Below, one piece after another: positions 53,156 to 60,273 of a DNA stretch of 64,000 bases. The stretch spans positions 1,550,001 to 1,614,000 of the forward strand of contig NZ_CP142396.1 of the NCBI RefSeq assembly GCF_035934735.1, in the 5' to 3' direction. Source of the DNA: Sedimentibacter sp. MB31-C6 (GTDB lineage: Bacteria; Bacillota; Clostridia; Tissierellales; Sedimentibacteraceae). Position 1 is the first letter of the stretch. The number at the start of each line of letters is the position of its first letter. The translations under genes were made by a program, and so were the position numbers. The notes below the pieces were generated by a model. The model searched no databases. It saw nothing but the letters and a program-made list of their open reading frames with translations, and had not been told where the DNA came from.

Positions 53156-54308
53156 AATACGAAATATAATACAAATAATTACAACTGTTACAGTAATAAT
53201 ATCATGTTTGATTTATTATATGTATATAAATGAAATTATAGATTTTAGATTCTTTTCTATAGGTGATATGAATCCTTATGGTGGATGGAGTGCAGTGAAA
53301 TCTGCCTTTACTGATTTATCTTACAGGTGGCGGGGCTTTTCAAGAAGCATTGCATTAACATTTGGAATAACCATTACTGCATTATTATTGGGAAGATTCT
53401 TTTGTGGATTTATTTGTCCTATTGGAGCAATACAGGATTTTTTTAAATACTTAGGCAGTAAAATAAAACTTGAGGAAATAAAGTTTTCACATAAGCCCGA
53501 ATTTATAAAATATATAATATTAATAATAATATTGATTATAAGTATTTTGGGAATGGGAAATATTATTTCCCCAATTTCACCGTGGATTGCTTACCTAAAT
53601 ATATTTGCGGGATTTAATTTGCAACTAGGTACTGTAATTTTATTGTTGATTGCTTTGATATCATTGTTTGGAAGAAGGATATTCTGCAGGTATTTTTGTT
53701 TTTTTGGAGCTTTTCAAAGTTTGCTATATTCCATTGGGCCTTTTAAGATAAAGAAGAATGATTGTGAATCGTGTTCTTATTGCTTAAGAAATTGTCCTGT
53801 TTCTGAGCAGCTTAGAATATCTGAAGTTGAAGAAAATATTTCTCCCGAATGCATTAACTGTCTAGAATGTATAAATACTTGTGTAAAAGATAATGAGGGT
53901 TATTCGATTAAAATAGGAAATAAAAAAATTAAAAGTAATATTTATATAATATTTTGTATTTGTATAATTTTAAGTTCATATATTTTGTTACCTTTAATAG
54001 ATGTTACAGATGTACAAGCCATAGCAACTATTGAAAATATTAAGGACGGTATCTATTTAGGTTCAGGTATTGGGTTTGGCGGAATTATGAATGTAGAAGT
54101 CGTAATAAATAATAATAAAATTTCTAATATAAAAATATTAAATCACAGAGAAACAACAGGTTATTATGAAGAGGTATTTCGTTATATTTCATATAAAATT
54201 TTAGAATCACAAAATTTAAATTTAGATGCTGTGAGTGGTGCTACTTCTTCTTCACGAGGTTTTATTAATTCAGTAAAGGATGCTGTAAGTAAATCCTTAG
54301 TCAACTGA
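53145..54308 (+). CDS. NapH-like 4Fe-4S membrane protein fused to an FMN-binding domain
   Basis: The ATG at 53145 is favoured by AAGGA nine bases upstream; a TTG at 53136 is possible. The 387 residues have about five membrane helices with two CxxxC(P) motifs (C87/C91 and C181/C185) as in NapH/NosR-type proteins. A double 4Fe-4S ferredoxin region follows (C207, C210, C213, C217; C236, C239, C242, C246). Another membrane helix (about 265-285) leads to an external FMN_bind domain with SGATSS (T367). This architecture can take electrons from quinol or cytoplasmic donors and deliver them to flavins outside. It is the likely electron entry point of the system. Confidence 0.88.
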   Translation: MKYKIRNIIQIITTVTVIISCLIYYMYINEIIDFRFFSIGDMNPYGGWSAVKSAFTDLSYRWRGFSRSIALTFGITITALLLGRFFCGFICPIGAIQDFFKYLGSKIKLEEIKFSHKPEFIKYIILIIILIISILGMGNIISPISPWIAYLNIFAGFNLQLGTVILLLIALISLFGRRIFCRYFCFFGAFQSLLYSIGPFKIKKNDCESCSYCLRNCPVSEQLRISEVEENISPECINCLECINTCVKDNEGYSIKIGNKKIKSNIYIIFCICIILSSYILLPLIDVTDVQAIATIENIKDGIYLGSGIGFGGIMNVEVVINNNKISNIKILNHRETTGYYEEVFRYISYKILESQNLNLDAVSGATSSSRGFINSVKDAVSKSLVN

Positions 54309-54323
54309 TTAAAGGCGGTTAAT

Positions 54324-54794
54324 ATGTTAAAGAAACTTTTTATTATTATAATCTTAATATTTATAATAACAGGATGCTCTTTAGAACAGGCATCATTAAT
54401 TGTAAATATTGACGGAAATGAAGAAATAATTGATGTTGAAACTATTTACTCACATGAAGAAGCTGTAACATTTCCTGCGGTTGTAAGGAGTAGTGGTGAA
54501 AAGCCTGTCGAAACTTCATATAAAGGTATTGAACTAACTAAACTTTTTGAAACTTTGGATATAGATATATCAAATTATAAAAAGGTAACATTCAATGCTT
54601 ATGACGGATACAGAGTAATATTAAGCATTGAAGAAATTATTGAGCCATCAAATGCTTATTTAACTTTTGAAAGAGATAATGAACTGTTAAAAACAAAAAA
54701 ATTAGGCGGAAACGGCCCTTTTCAGCTTATTATCAGAAGAGATCCTTTCAGTCAGCGCTGGATTAAGCATGTAAATGAAATAATATTACAATAG
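54324..54794 (+). CDS. Small lipoprotein with one molybdopterin-oxidoreductase-fold domain
   Basis: A 156-residue lipoprotein with lipobox IITGC (Cys18). The single PF00174-like domain shows YKGIELTKLFETLDI, FNAYDGYRVIL and GGNGPFQLIIRRDPFSQRWIKHV. It has no cysteine after the lipobox. It lies 15 bases after the NapH-like gene and 8 before the ECF S-component, so it could be an accessory or binding protein of either module. The closest relative in the window is the 56354-56866 product (shared GGxGPxxxIxxxDxFSxR ending). Confidence 0.8.
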   Translation: MLKKLFIIIILIFIITGCSLEQASLIVNIDGNEEIIDVETIYSHEEAVTFPAVVRSSGEKPVETSYKGIELTKLFETLDIDISNYKKVTFNAYDGYRVILSIEEIIEPSNAYLTFERDNELLKTKKLGGNGPFQLIIRRDPFSQRWIKHVNEIILQ

Positions 54795-54802
54795 AGGCAT
54801 TT

Positions 54803-55354
54803 ATGGAAAATAAATTTCTAAAAAATTATACATTATTCAATTTAATTATTATAGCAATAGTATCAGCTCTTGGGATAGCAACAAAACCAATAGTGGTACC
54901 ATTAGTTCATATAATAACGGGACCATTGTTTATACCAGGGGGAGCAATAGCCGGCGGTTTTTATATGTTTTGGGTAGTCCTTGGTACAGGTATTGTTAAA
55001 AAAACAGGCACAGGTACTTTAATAGGTATTGTTCAGGGTATATTGGTAATTGCAACTGGAACAATGGGAACTCACGGGGTTATGAGTCTTATTTCTTATA
55101 CATTACCAGGAATAACTGTAGATATTGTATTTTTATTTTCCAAAAATAAGAAATATAATTCTCTTCATTATATTTTGGGATGTACGGTTGCAAATATTAC
55201 AGGAACATTGATTTCCAACATATTATTTTTTAGGTTACCACTTGTTACGGTTGTTTTGATATTGTCTGTAGCAGCTTTGTCAGGAATAGTAGGTGGGATT
55301 ATTGCATATAGCATTGCTAAAGGTTTGGAAAAAATGAATATATTAGAGGAATAA
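54803..55354 (+). CDS. ECF transporter S-component
   Basis: A 183-residue membrane protein with about six helices and the small-residue-rich N-terminal helix (NLIIIAIVSALGIATKPIVVP) used for contact with EcfT. PGGAIAGGFYMFWVVLGTGIV and GTGTLIGIVQGIL recall the YkoE-like S-component group, which includes putative thiamin-precursor carriers. A complete energizing module (two ATPases and EcfT) is encoded 1.5 kb downstream in the same operon. The riboswitch and mobB context suggests a pterin, cofactor or oxyanion-related substrate rather than thiamin, but this is inference. Confidence 0.82.
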   Translation: MENKFLKNYTLFNLIIIAIVSALGIATKPIVVPLVHIITGPLFIPGGAIAGGFYMFWVVLGTGIVKKTGTGTLIGIVQGILVIATGTMGTHGVMSLISYTLPGITVDIVFLFSKNKKYNSLHYILGCTVANITGTLISNILFFRLPLVTVVLILSVAALSGIVGGIIAYSIAKGLEKMNILEE

Positions 55355-55355
55355 A

Positions 55356-56357
55356 ATGAAAAAATTATTTTTAGTATTTTTAATATTTCTAGTTGGATGT
55401 AGTGTAAAAGTTAGTGAAACAAGTTCAGAAGAAATAGGAATAAGCATATTTAATGAAAATGAAAATTTAATGGTTGATTTTGTTCCTGAGGGAAGAGTAT
55501 CGATAAAAGAAATAATTGATGTGGATTTTTTTCATGCTATAGTCATTAGTAAAACAGGAGAAGTAAATTTAATATCTTCTGATTTTTATATTAACAAAAA
55601 CAAATCGGTTTTTGTAACTTATGAAAATAGAAATATAAAAAATATTGAAGGAATATATTTGACAGACAAATACAACAGTATAACCAATGCATATTTTGAA
55701 ACGAAAGAATACTTAAAAAGTGATAAAAAAGTAATGACAGTGCTTTTAGATGGTTTTTCATTTAATCAATTTAAGATACTTAATGAAAAAAATGACATTC
55801 CATTTTTAAGCAAATATTTTAAATATCCTGCACTAAGTGTATATACTCCTGTTACCAATGCAGGATATGCTGCAATTATTACAGGACAAACTCCTAATAT
55901 TAATGGTGTACATGACAGAAGTGTTAGAGAAATGAATGTAGATAGTATATTTGAATACGCTAATAGTAACAATAAAAATTCGCTTTTACTTGAAGGGGAT
56001 ATTAAAATATTAGACACTGAAATTGAACCTGAACTTCATATAGATATTAACAAAGATAAAGATACAGATGATGAAATGTATAAAAGTGCATTAAATGCTG
56101 TAAATGAAAATTATGATTTGATTTTCGTTCATTTTCACGGAATTGATGACAGAGGACATAGCTATGGACCATATTCAGAAGAAACCATGGAATATATAAA
56201 AATAATCGACCAATATTTGCTAAATTTAAGTAAAGTGTGGGATGGAGCAATTATAATTGTACCTGATCATGGCATGCATGAAACTTCTGAAGGAGGGGGT
56301 CATGGAATCTGTGTTCAATCTGATATGGTTGTGCCGTATTTCATTAAAGAAAAATGA
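55356..56357 (+). CDS. Surface NPP-type phosphodiesterase/alkaline phosphatase superfamily lipoprotein
   Basis: A 333-residue lipoprotein (LVGC, Cys15) of the alkaline phosphatase superfamily, closest to nucleotide pyrophosphatase/phosphodiesterases. The two-metal site is complete: D132 (LLDGF), nucleophile T167 (PVTNAGYAA), D264 and H268 (GIDDRGH), D304-H305 (VPDHGMH) and H316 (GGGHG). Residues 20-120 form an extra beta-rich region. Such enzymes split dinucleotides or phosphodiesters outside the cell. Beside an ECF importer it could trim FAD or a molybdopterin dinucleotide before uptake. The true substrate is unknown. Confidence 0.87.
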   Translation: MKKLFLVFLIFLVGCSVKVSETSSEEIGISIFNENENLMVDFVPEGRVSIKEIIDVDFFHAIVISKTGEVNLISSDFYINKNKSVFVTYENRNIKNIEGIYLTDKYNSITNAYFETKEYLKSDKKVMTVLLDGFSFNQFKILNEKNDIPFLSKYFKYPALSVYTPVTNAGYAAIITGQTPNINGVHDRSVREMNVDSIFEYANSNNKNSLLLEGDIKILDTEIEPELHIDINKDKDTDDEMYKSALNAVNENYDLIFVHFHGIDDRGHSYGPYSEETMEYIKIIDQYLLNLSKVWDGAIIIVPDHGMHETSEGGGHGICVQSDMVVPYFIKEK

Positions 56358-56866
56358 AAAGAAGAGTTACAATAGTTGTTATGTTAATAATTACATTGAT
56401 AATTATAATATTTATTTCATTAAATATAAATAGAACTTATGTTGAAAAACAAAAAGAAATTTTATCAAAAGCAGAAATTATATTAAAATATGATGATGAA
56501 AAAAAAGTTTTAACCAAGGACATGATAATGTTCTACAGTGAAGATTTTGAAGCAGTTCTTGATACTTCAACTTCAGACCCTAAAACTCATATTTATACGG
56601 GGGTTCAGTTAAAGGATTTGCTTAAAGAAAATAATATTGACTTTAAGGACAAAGTTATTATAATCAGAGCAGTTGATGGATATTCAGTTGCTTATTCTTC
56701 AGAAGAAATTTCAATGGATAAGAATGTTTATATTGCTTTTATGGAAGATGGTAAATACCTTGGAAGCAGAGATATAGGTGGGAGAGGTCCTTATGAATCA
56801 ATTGTAGTATCAGACATTTTCAGCAATAGAAGGTGTAAATGGATTACTGAAATAGAGGTTAAATAA
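56354..56866 (+). CDS. Membrane-anchored single molybdopterin-oxidoreductase-fold protein
   Basis: A 170-residue protein with an uncleaved-looking N-terminal helix (about 4-25) and one PF00174-like domain outside: YTGVQLKDLLKENNI, IIRAVDGYSVAYS, GGRGPYESIVVSDIFSNRRCKW. It overlaps the phosphodiesterase gene by 4 bases and the ATPase gene by 1, so it is translationally linked to the transporter. It may act as a receptor or docking protein for the ECF substrate. Confidence 0.8.
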   Translation: MKRRVTIVVMLIITLIIIIFISLNINRTYVEKQKEILSKAEIILKYDDEKKVLTKDMIMFYSEDFEAVLDTSTSDPKTHIYTGVQLKDLLKENNIDFKDKVIIIRAVDGYSVAYSSEEISMDKNVYIAFMEDGKYLGSRDIGGRGPYESIVVSDIFSNRRCKWITEIEVK

Positions 56867-57522
56867 TGAATGCAGTTGAAGTTAAGAATTTAAGCTTTAA
56901 ATATAATAATGTAGATGAATATATATTAAGGGATGTAAATCTTAATATAAAGGTTGGTGAAACAGTTGCAATAATAGGGCAAAGTGGATGTGGTAAAAGT
57001 ACTTTATGCAACTGTATTTGTGGATTGATTCCAAGAGTTTATACTGGGGAATTATCAGGTGAAGTATTAATTTTTGGTGAAAATATTATAAATTTTAGTA
57101 TTGCTGATACAGTAACAAAAATAGGAATTATATTTCAAAATCCTTCAACACAACTTTTTTCACCTACGATTGAGGATGAACTTGCCTTTGGCCCTGAAAA
57201 TCTATGTGTCGATAGAGAAGAAATAGGTAAACGTATTGAAAGAATATTGAAAATAATGAACATGGAGCAATATAGATATGACAATCCAAATAATTTATCA
57301 GGAGGCCAACAGCAACTTATTGCAATTGCGTCAGTTTTAATGCTTAATCCATCAATACTTATATGTGATGAAATAATGTCTTGGATTGATGATGAAGGAA
57401 AACAAATTATCAAGAATCTTCTGTTAAAATTAAAAGAAGAAGGAAAAACAATAATCATGGTTGACCATGAACTTGAAAATATTCAAATTGCAGATAGAAT
57501 AATATATTTAGGTGAACAATGA
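56866..57522 (+). CDS. ECF transporter ATPase 1
   Basis: A 218-residue ABC ATPase. Walker A is GQSGCGKST (38-46), the Q-loop IIFQNPSTQLFSPTIEDELAFG is typical of EcfA proteins, the signature is LSGGQQQLIAIASVLML, and Walker B is ILICDEIMSWID, where the usual LDEPTS is altered. It pairs with the next ATPase to energize the S-component through EcfT. Confidence 0.92.
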   Translation: MNAVEVKNLSFKYNNVDEYILRDVNLNIKVGETVAIIGQSGCGKSTLCNCICGLIPRVYTGELSGEVLIFGENIINFSIADTVTKIGIIFQNPSTQLFSPTIEDELAFGPENLCVDREEIGKRIERILKIMNMEQYRYDNPNNLSGGQQQLIAIASVLMLNPSILICDEIMSWIDDEGKQIIKNLLLKLKEEGKTIIMVDHELENIQIADRIIYLGEQ

Positions 57523-58175
57523 AAAATAAAATTGAAATCAATAATATTTCTTATGGTTATAACAGAAGGAGAAAGGTTTTTGAAAACTTTTCACTTCAGA
57601 TAAATAACGAAGAAACCACAATTTTAACAGGAAAAAATGGTTCAGGTAAAACAACTCTAACAAAGTTAATAATGGGTATTATTAAACCATCATATGGAGA
57701 AATAAAAATATTTGGACAAAGAACTGCTGACATGTCACTTGGTAGCATAGGGAAAATTATAGGCTATGTTTTTCAGTATCCTGAAAGGCAGCTTTTTACT
57801 AGTTCGGTTATGGAAGAACTGACATTTCCATTAATATTTAAGGGACTCGACAAAGAAGAAACCTTCGTCAAAGCTGAAGAAATGATAAAAATCTTTGATC
57901 TTAAAAAAGTCAAAGACACATACCCCTTTTTATTAAGTTACGGTGAAAAGAGGCGTTTAGCTATTGCTTCAGTATTGATGAATGAACCAAAGTATATAAT
58001 ATTGGATGAGCCTACTGCTTCATTAGACAGAGAAAGAATAGATACTTTGTCAGAGGTGCTTTATAAACTTAAAAATAAAAAAATAGGTATGCTAATTATA
58101 ACTCATAACAAAAATTTTATTATTAAACATGGAGACAGAGTGATAAAAATTGAAGGGGGTAGAGCTTATGAATAA
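57519..58175 (+). CDS. ECF transporter ATPase 2
   Basis: A 218-residue ABC ATPase partner. Walker A is GKNGSGKTTL, the Q-loop VFQYPERQLFTSSVMEELTFP is EcfA-like, the signature is LSYGEKRRLAIASVL (second residue Y instead of G), and Walker B is IILDEPTASLD. It overlaps the previous gene by 4 bases and EcfT by 8. Confidence 0.92.
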   Translation: MKNKIEINNISYGYNRRRKVFENFSLQINNEETTILTGKNGSGKTTLTKLIMGIIKPSYGEIKIFGQRTADMSLGSIGKIIGYVFQYPERQLFTSSVMEELTFPLIFKGLDKEETFVKAEEMIKIFDLKKVKDTYPFLLSYGEKRRLAIASVLMNEPKYIILDEPTASLDRERIDTLSEVLYKLKNKKIGMLIITHNKNFIIKHGDRVIKIEGGRAYE

Positions 58176-58890
58176 TATAGATCCCCGAACGAAGTTAGTT
58201 CAAGTTTTAATATTATCGTCCCTTGCATTGATTTATAATAAATTATCAATATTATTAGTTGTATTATTAATAGCAATATTAATTGCATTATCATATAAAA
58301 TTAATATAATATCTATATTAATTAGACTTAAAAAGTTAATTAAAGTTATAATTTTAATTGCATTAATTCAAAGTTTATTAACTAAGATTGGTAAGCCTAT
58401 TTTGACAATAGGCGGTGTCACATTGTTTACGGATTATGGAGTTTTAAGGTCCCTTGAATTTATTCTTCGTCTTGGAATAATAATTGTTTCTGCAGCAATC
58501 ATTACAACTTCATCGAGCAGAGAAATAATTCAGGGATTAATTCAGTGGCATTGTCCCTATGAAATAGCTTTCATGGTTTCTGTTGCTATAAGGTTTTTGC
58601 CTATATTCAGAGAAGAAATGTTAGATATGATTACAGCTATACAGCTTAGAGGAATTGATTTAAAGAAAGTTAAATTAAGAAAAAAGATTCAAGTTTATAA
58701 ATACATACTAACTCCAATAACAATAAATTCTGTGATTAAAGCAAAGGAATTAGCTGCTGCTATGGAAATGAGAGGGTTTAGGGCTTATTCTAAAAGGACA
58801 AGCTACATGATTTTAGAAATGAAAACCTTCGATTATCTTATAATAGCTCTTAACGTTTCAGCAACAATGTTATTTATTATTTACAAATAG
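58168..58890 (+). CDS. ECF transporter transmembrane protein EcfT
   Basis: The start is at 58168 behind GAAGGGGG rather than the in-frame TTG at 58150. The 240 residues start NNIDPRTKLVQV, the usual EcfT beginning. Several membrane helices follow, then the two coupling motifs MITAIQLRGID and ELAAAMEMRGF that contact the ATPases. It scaffolds the S-component encoded at 54803. Confidence 0.92.
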   Translation: MNNIDPRTKLVQVLILSSLALIYNKLSILLVVLLIAILIALSYKINIISILIRLKKLIKVIILIALIQSLLTKIGKPILTIGGVTLFTDYGVLRSLEFILRLGIIIVSAAIITTSSSREIIQGLIQWHCPYEIAFMVSVAIRFLPIFREEMLDMITAIQLRGIDLKKVKLRKKIQVYKYILTPITINSVIKAKELAAAMEMRGFRAYSKRTSYMILEMKTFDYLIIALNVSATMLFIIYK

Positions 58891-58901
58891 AGAGGTGCAT
58901 T

Positions 58902-59648
58902 ATGAAAGTTTTTTCTGTTATCGGGATATCACAATCCGGCAAAACTACAACCATAGAGAATATAATTAAAGAACTTAAAAAAAGAAATTATTCTGTAGGA
59001 AGTGTAAAAGAAATACATTTTGAAGATTTCAAAATGGATATAGAAGGGACAAATACTCATAGACACAAAATTGCAGGTTCTCAATTGGTTACAGCTAGAG
59101 GTGCATATGAAACTGACATATTGTTTCAAAGTAAATTAAGCATAAATGATATTTTAAGTTTTTACAATTATGATTTTGTTATATTAGAAGGAGTAAGGGA
59201 TACTTGTGCGCCTAAAATAGTAACAGCTCATGATGTTGAAGGAATTAAAAATAGATTTGATGATACGGCATTTGCAATATCAGGTAGGATATCTAATAAT
59301 ATAGATAAATATGAAGATATTCCAGTAATTAATTCAATAACTCAAATAAAAGAATTAGTTGACTTAATTGAAGAAAAAGTTTTTGATAGCCTTCCTGATA
59401 TGAAAGATGAATGTTGTAAAAAGTGCGGACATACTTGTAGAGAATTATGCTCGCTTATATTAAAGAAAGAAGCAGAAAGAAAAGATTGCGTTTTGACAAA
59501 ACAAAGCGTAACTCTTAAGGTTAACGGTCTTGAAATTAATATGGTACCTTTTGTTCAAAATATTTTGAAAAATACAGTTGAAGCTGTTACTAAGGAATTA
59601 GATGGTTATATGGAAAATGGAGACATTGAAATATGCATAAAAAGATAA
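58902..59648 (+). CDS. mobB: MobB-like molybdopterin-guanine dinucleotide biosynthesis protein with Cys-rich C-terminus
   Basis: A 248-residue GTPase-fold protein. The P-loop is GISQSGKTTT (8-17), with SVGSVKEIHF, EGTNTHRHKIAGS and DFVILEGVRD (Walker B-like), all MobB hallmarks. MobB assists MobA in attaching nucleotides to molybdopterin. The C-terminal extension beyond residue 165 holds CC--C---C---C (C171, C172, C175, C179, C183) plus C196, a probable metal or Fe-S site absent from E. coli MobB. It links the operon directly to Mo/W cofactor maturation and agrees with the riboswitch. RBS AGAGGTG precedes the ATG. Confidence 0.87.
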   Translation: MKVFSVIGISQSGKTTTIENIIKELKKRNYSVGSVKEIHFEDFKMDIEGTNTHRHKIAGSQLVTARGAYETDILFQSKLSINDILSFYNYDFVILEGVRDTCAPKIVTAHDVEGIKNRFDDTAFAISGRISNNIDKYEDIPVINSITQIKELVDLIEEKVFDSLPDMKDECCKKCGHTCRELCSLILKKEAERKDCVLTKQSVTLKVNGLEINMVPFVQNILKNTVEAVTKELDGYMENGDIEICIKR

Positions 59649-60262
59649 AATTAATCAGTAAACGAAATAATGTATTTCGTATTGTTGAAAATGATAGTAC
59701 TTATATTTTAAAAAAATTTAAAAACCAAGAAAATTACATAAAGGAAATTGAAATATTAAATGTACTGAAAAATGCTGGTGTTAATGTTCCTTCGATAATT
59801 AAATCTGATGAAAATTGTATTTATCTTGAAGATTTGGGTAGTGTGACGTTACTTGATTGGTATGAAGAACAGGAAAAGCAGAATAAGTTGGACATTAATA
59901 TGGTTTATAATCTTTGCAGATGGCTTAAAGTTTTTTATAGAGAAGTTCTTGAATTACATAAAGAACAAGTAATTTTAACAGATGTAAATTTTAGAAATTT
60001 TATTATTAATGATAATGAAATTTACGGGATTGATTTTGAACAGGTGTGTGAAGGGATTATATTAGAAGATGTAGGTAAGTTTTCTGCCTACGCATTGACT
60101 TATGAGCCAGTTATGACAGAATGGAAGATTAATTTTAGAAACAAATTTATTGATATAATGTCAAAAGAATTAAATATAGACAAAGAAAAGATAATATTAG
60201 AAGAAAAAAAAGAGTTATTAGCTATGGAAAGAAGAAGAGGGATTTTGTTTAAGGATTTTTAA
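59633..60262 (+). CDS. Kinase-fold protein (APH/Bud32-like), small
   Basis: A 209-residue cytoplasmic protein. Kinase-like elements are present: KKFKNQENYIKEIEIL (ATP lysine and helix C), a hinge-like YLEDLGSVTLLDWY, the catalytic loop LTDVNFRNFII with D117 and N122, and a DFG-like GIDFE (D134). It is too short for a full aminoglycoside kinase and is nearer to minimal Bud32/RIO or lipopolysaccharide-kinase types. It overlaps mobB by 16 bases. The target may be a small molecule of the cofactor pathway, but nothing in the sequence shows it. Confidence 0.72.
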   Translation: MHKKIKLISKRNNVFRIVENDSTYILKKFKNQENYIKEIEILNVLKNAGVNVPSIIKSDENCIYLEDLGSVTLLDWYEEQEKQNKLDINMVYNLCRWLKVFYREVLELHKEQVILTDVNFRNFIINDNEIYGIDFEQVCEGIILEDVGKFSAYALTYEPVMTEWKINFRNKFIDIMSKELNIDKEKIILEEKKELLAMERRRGILFKDF

Positions 60263-60273
60263 AGGAGGCTAAG

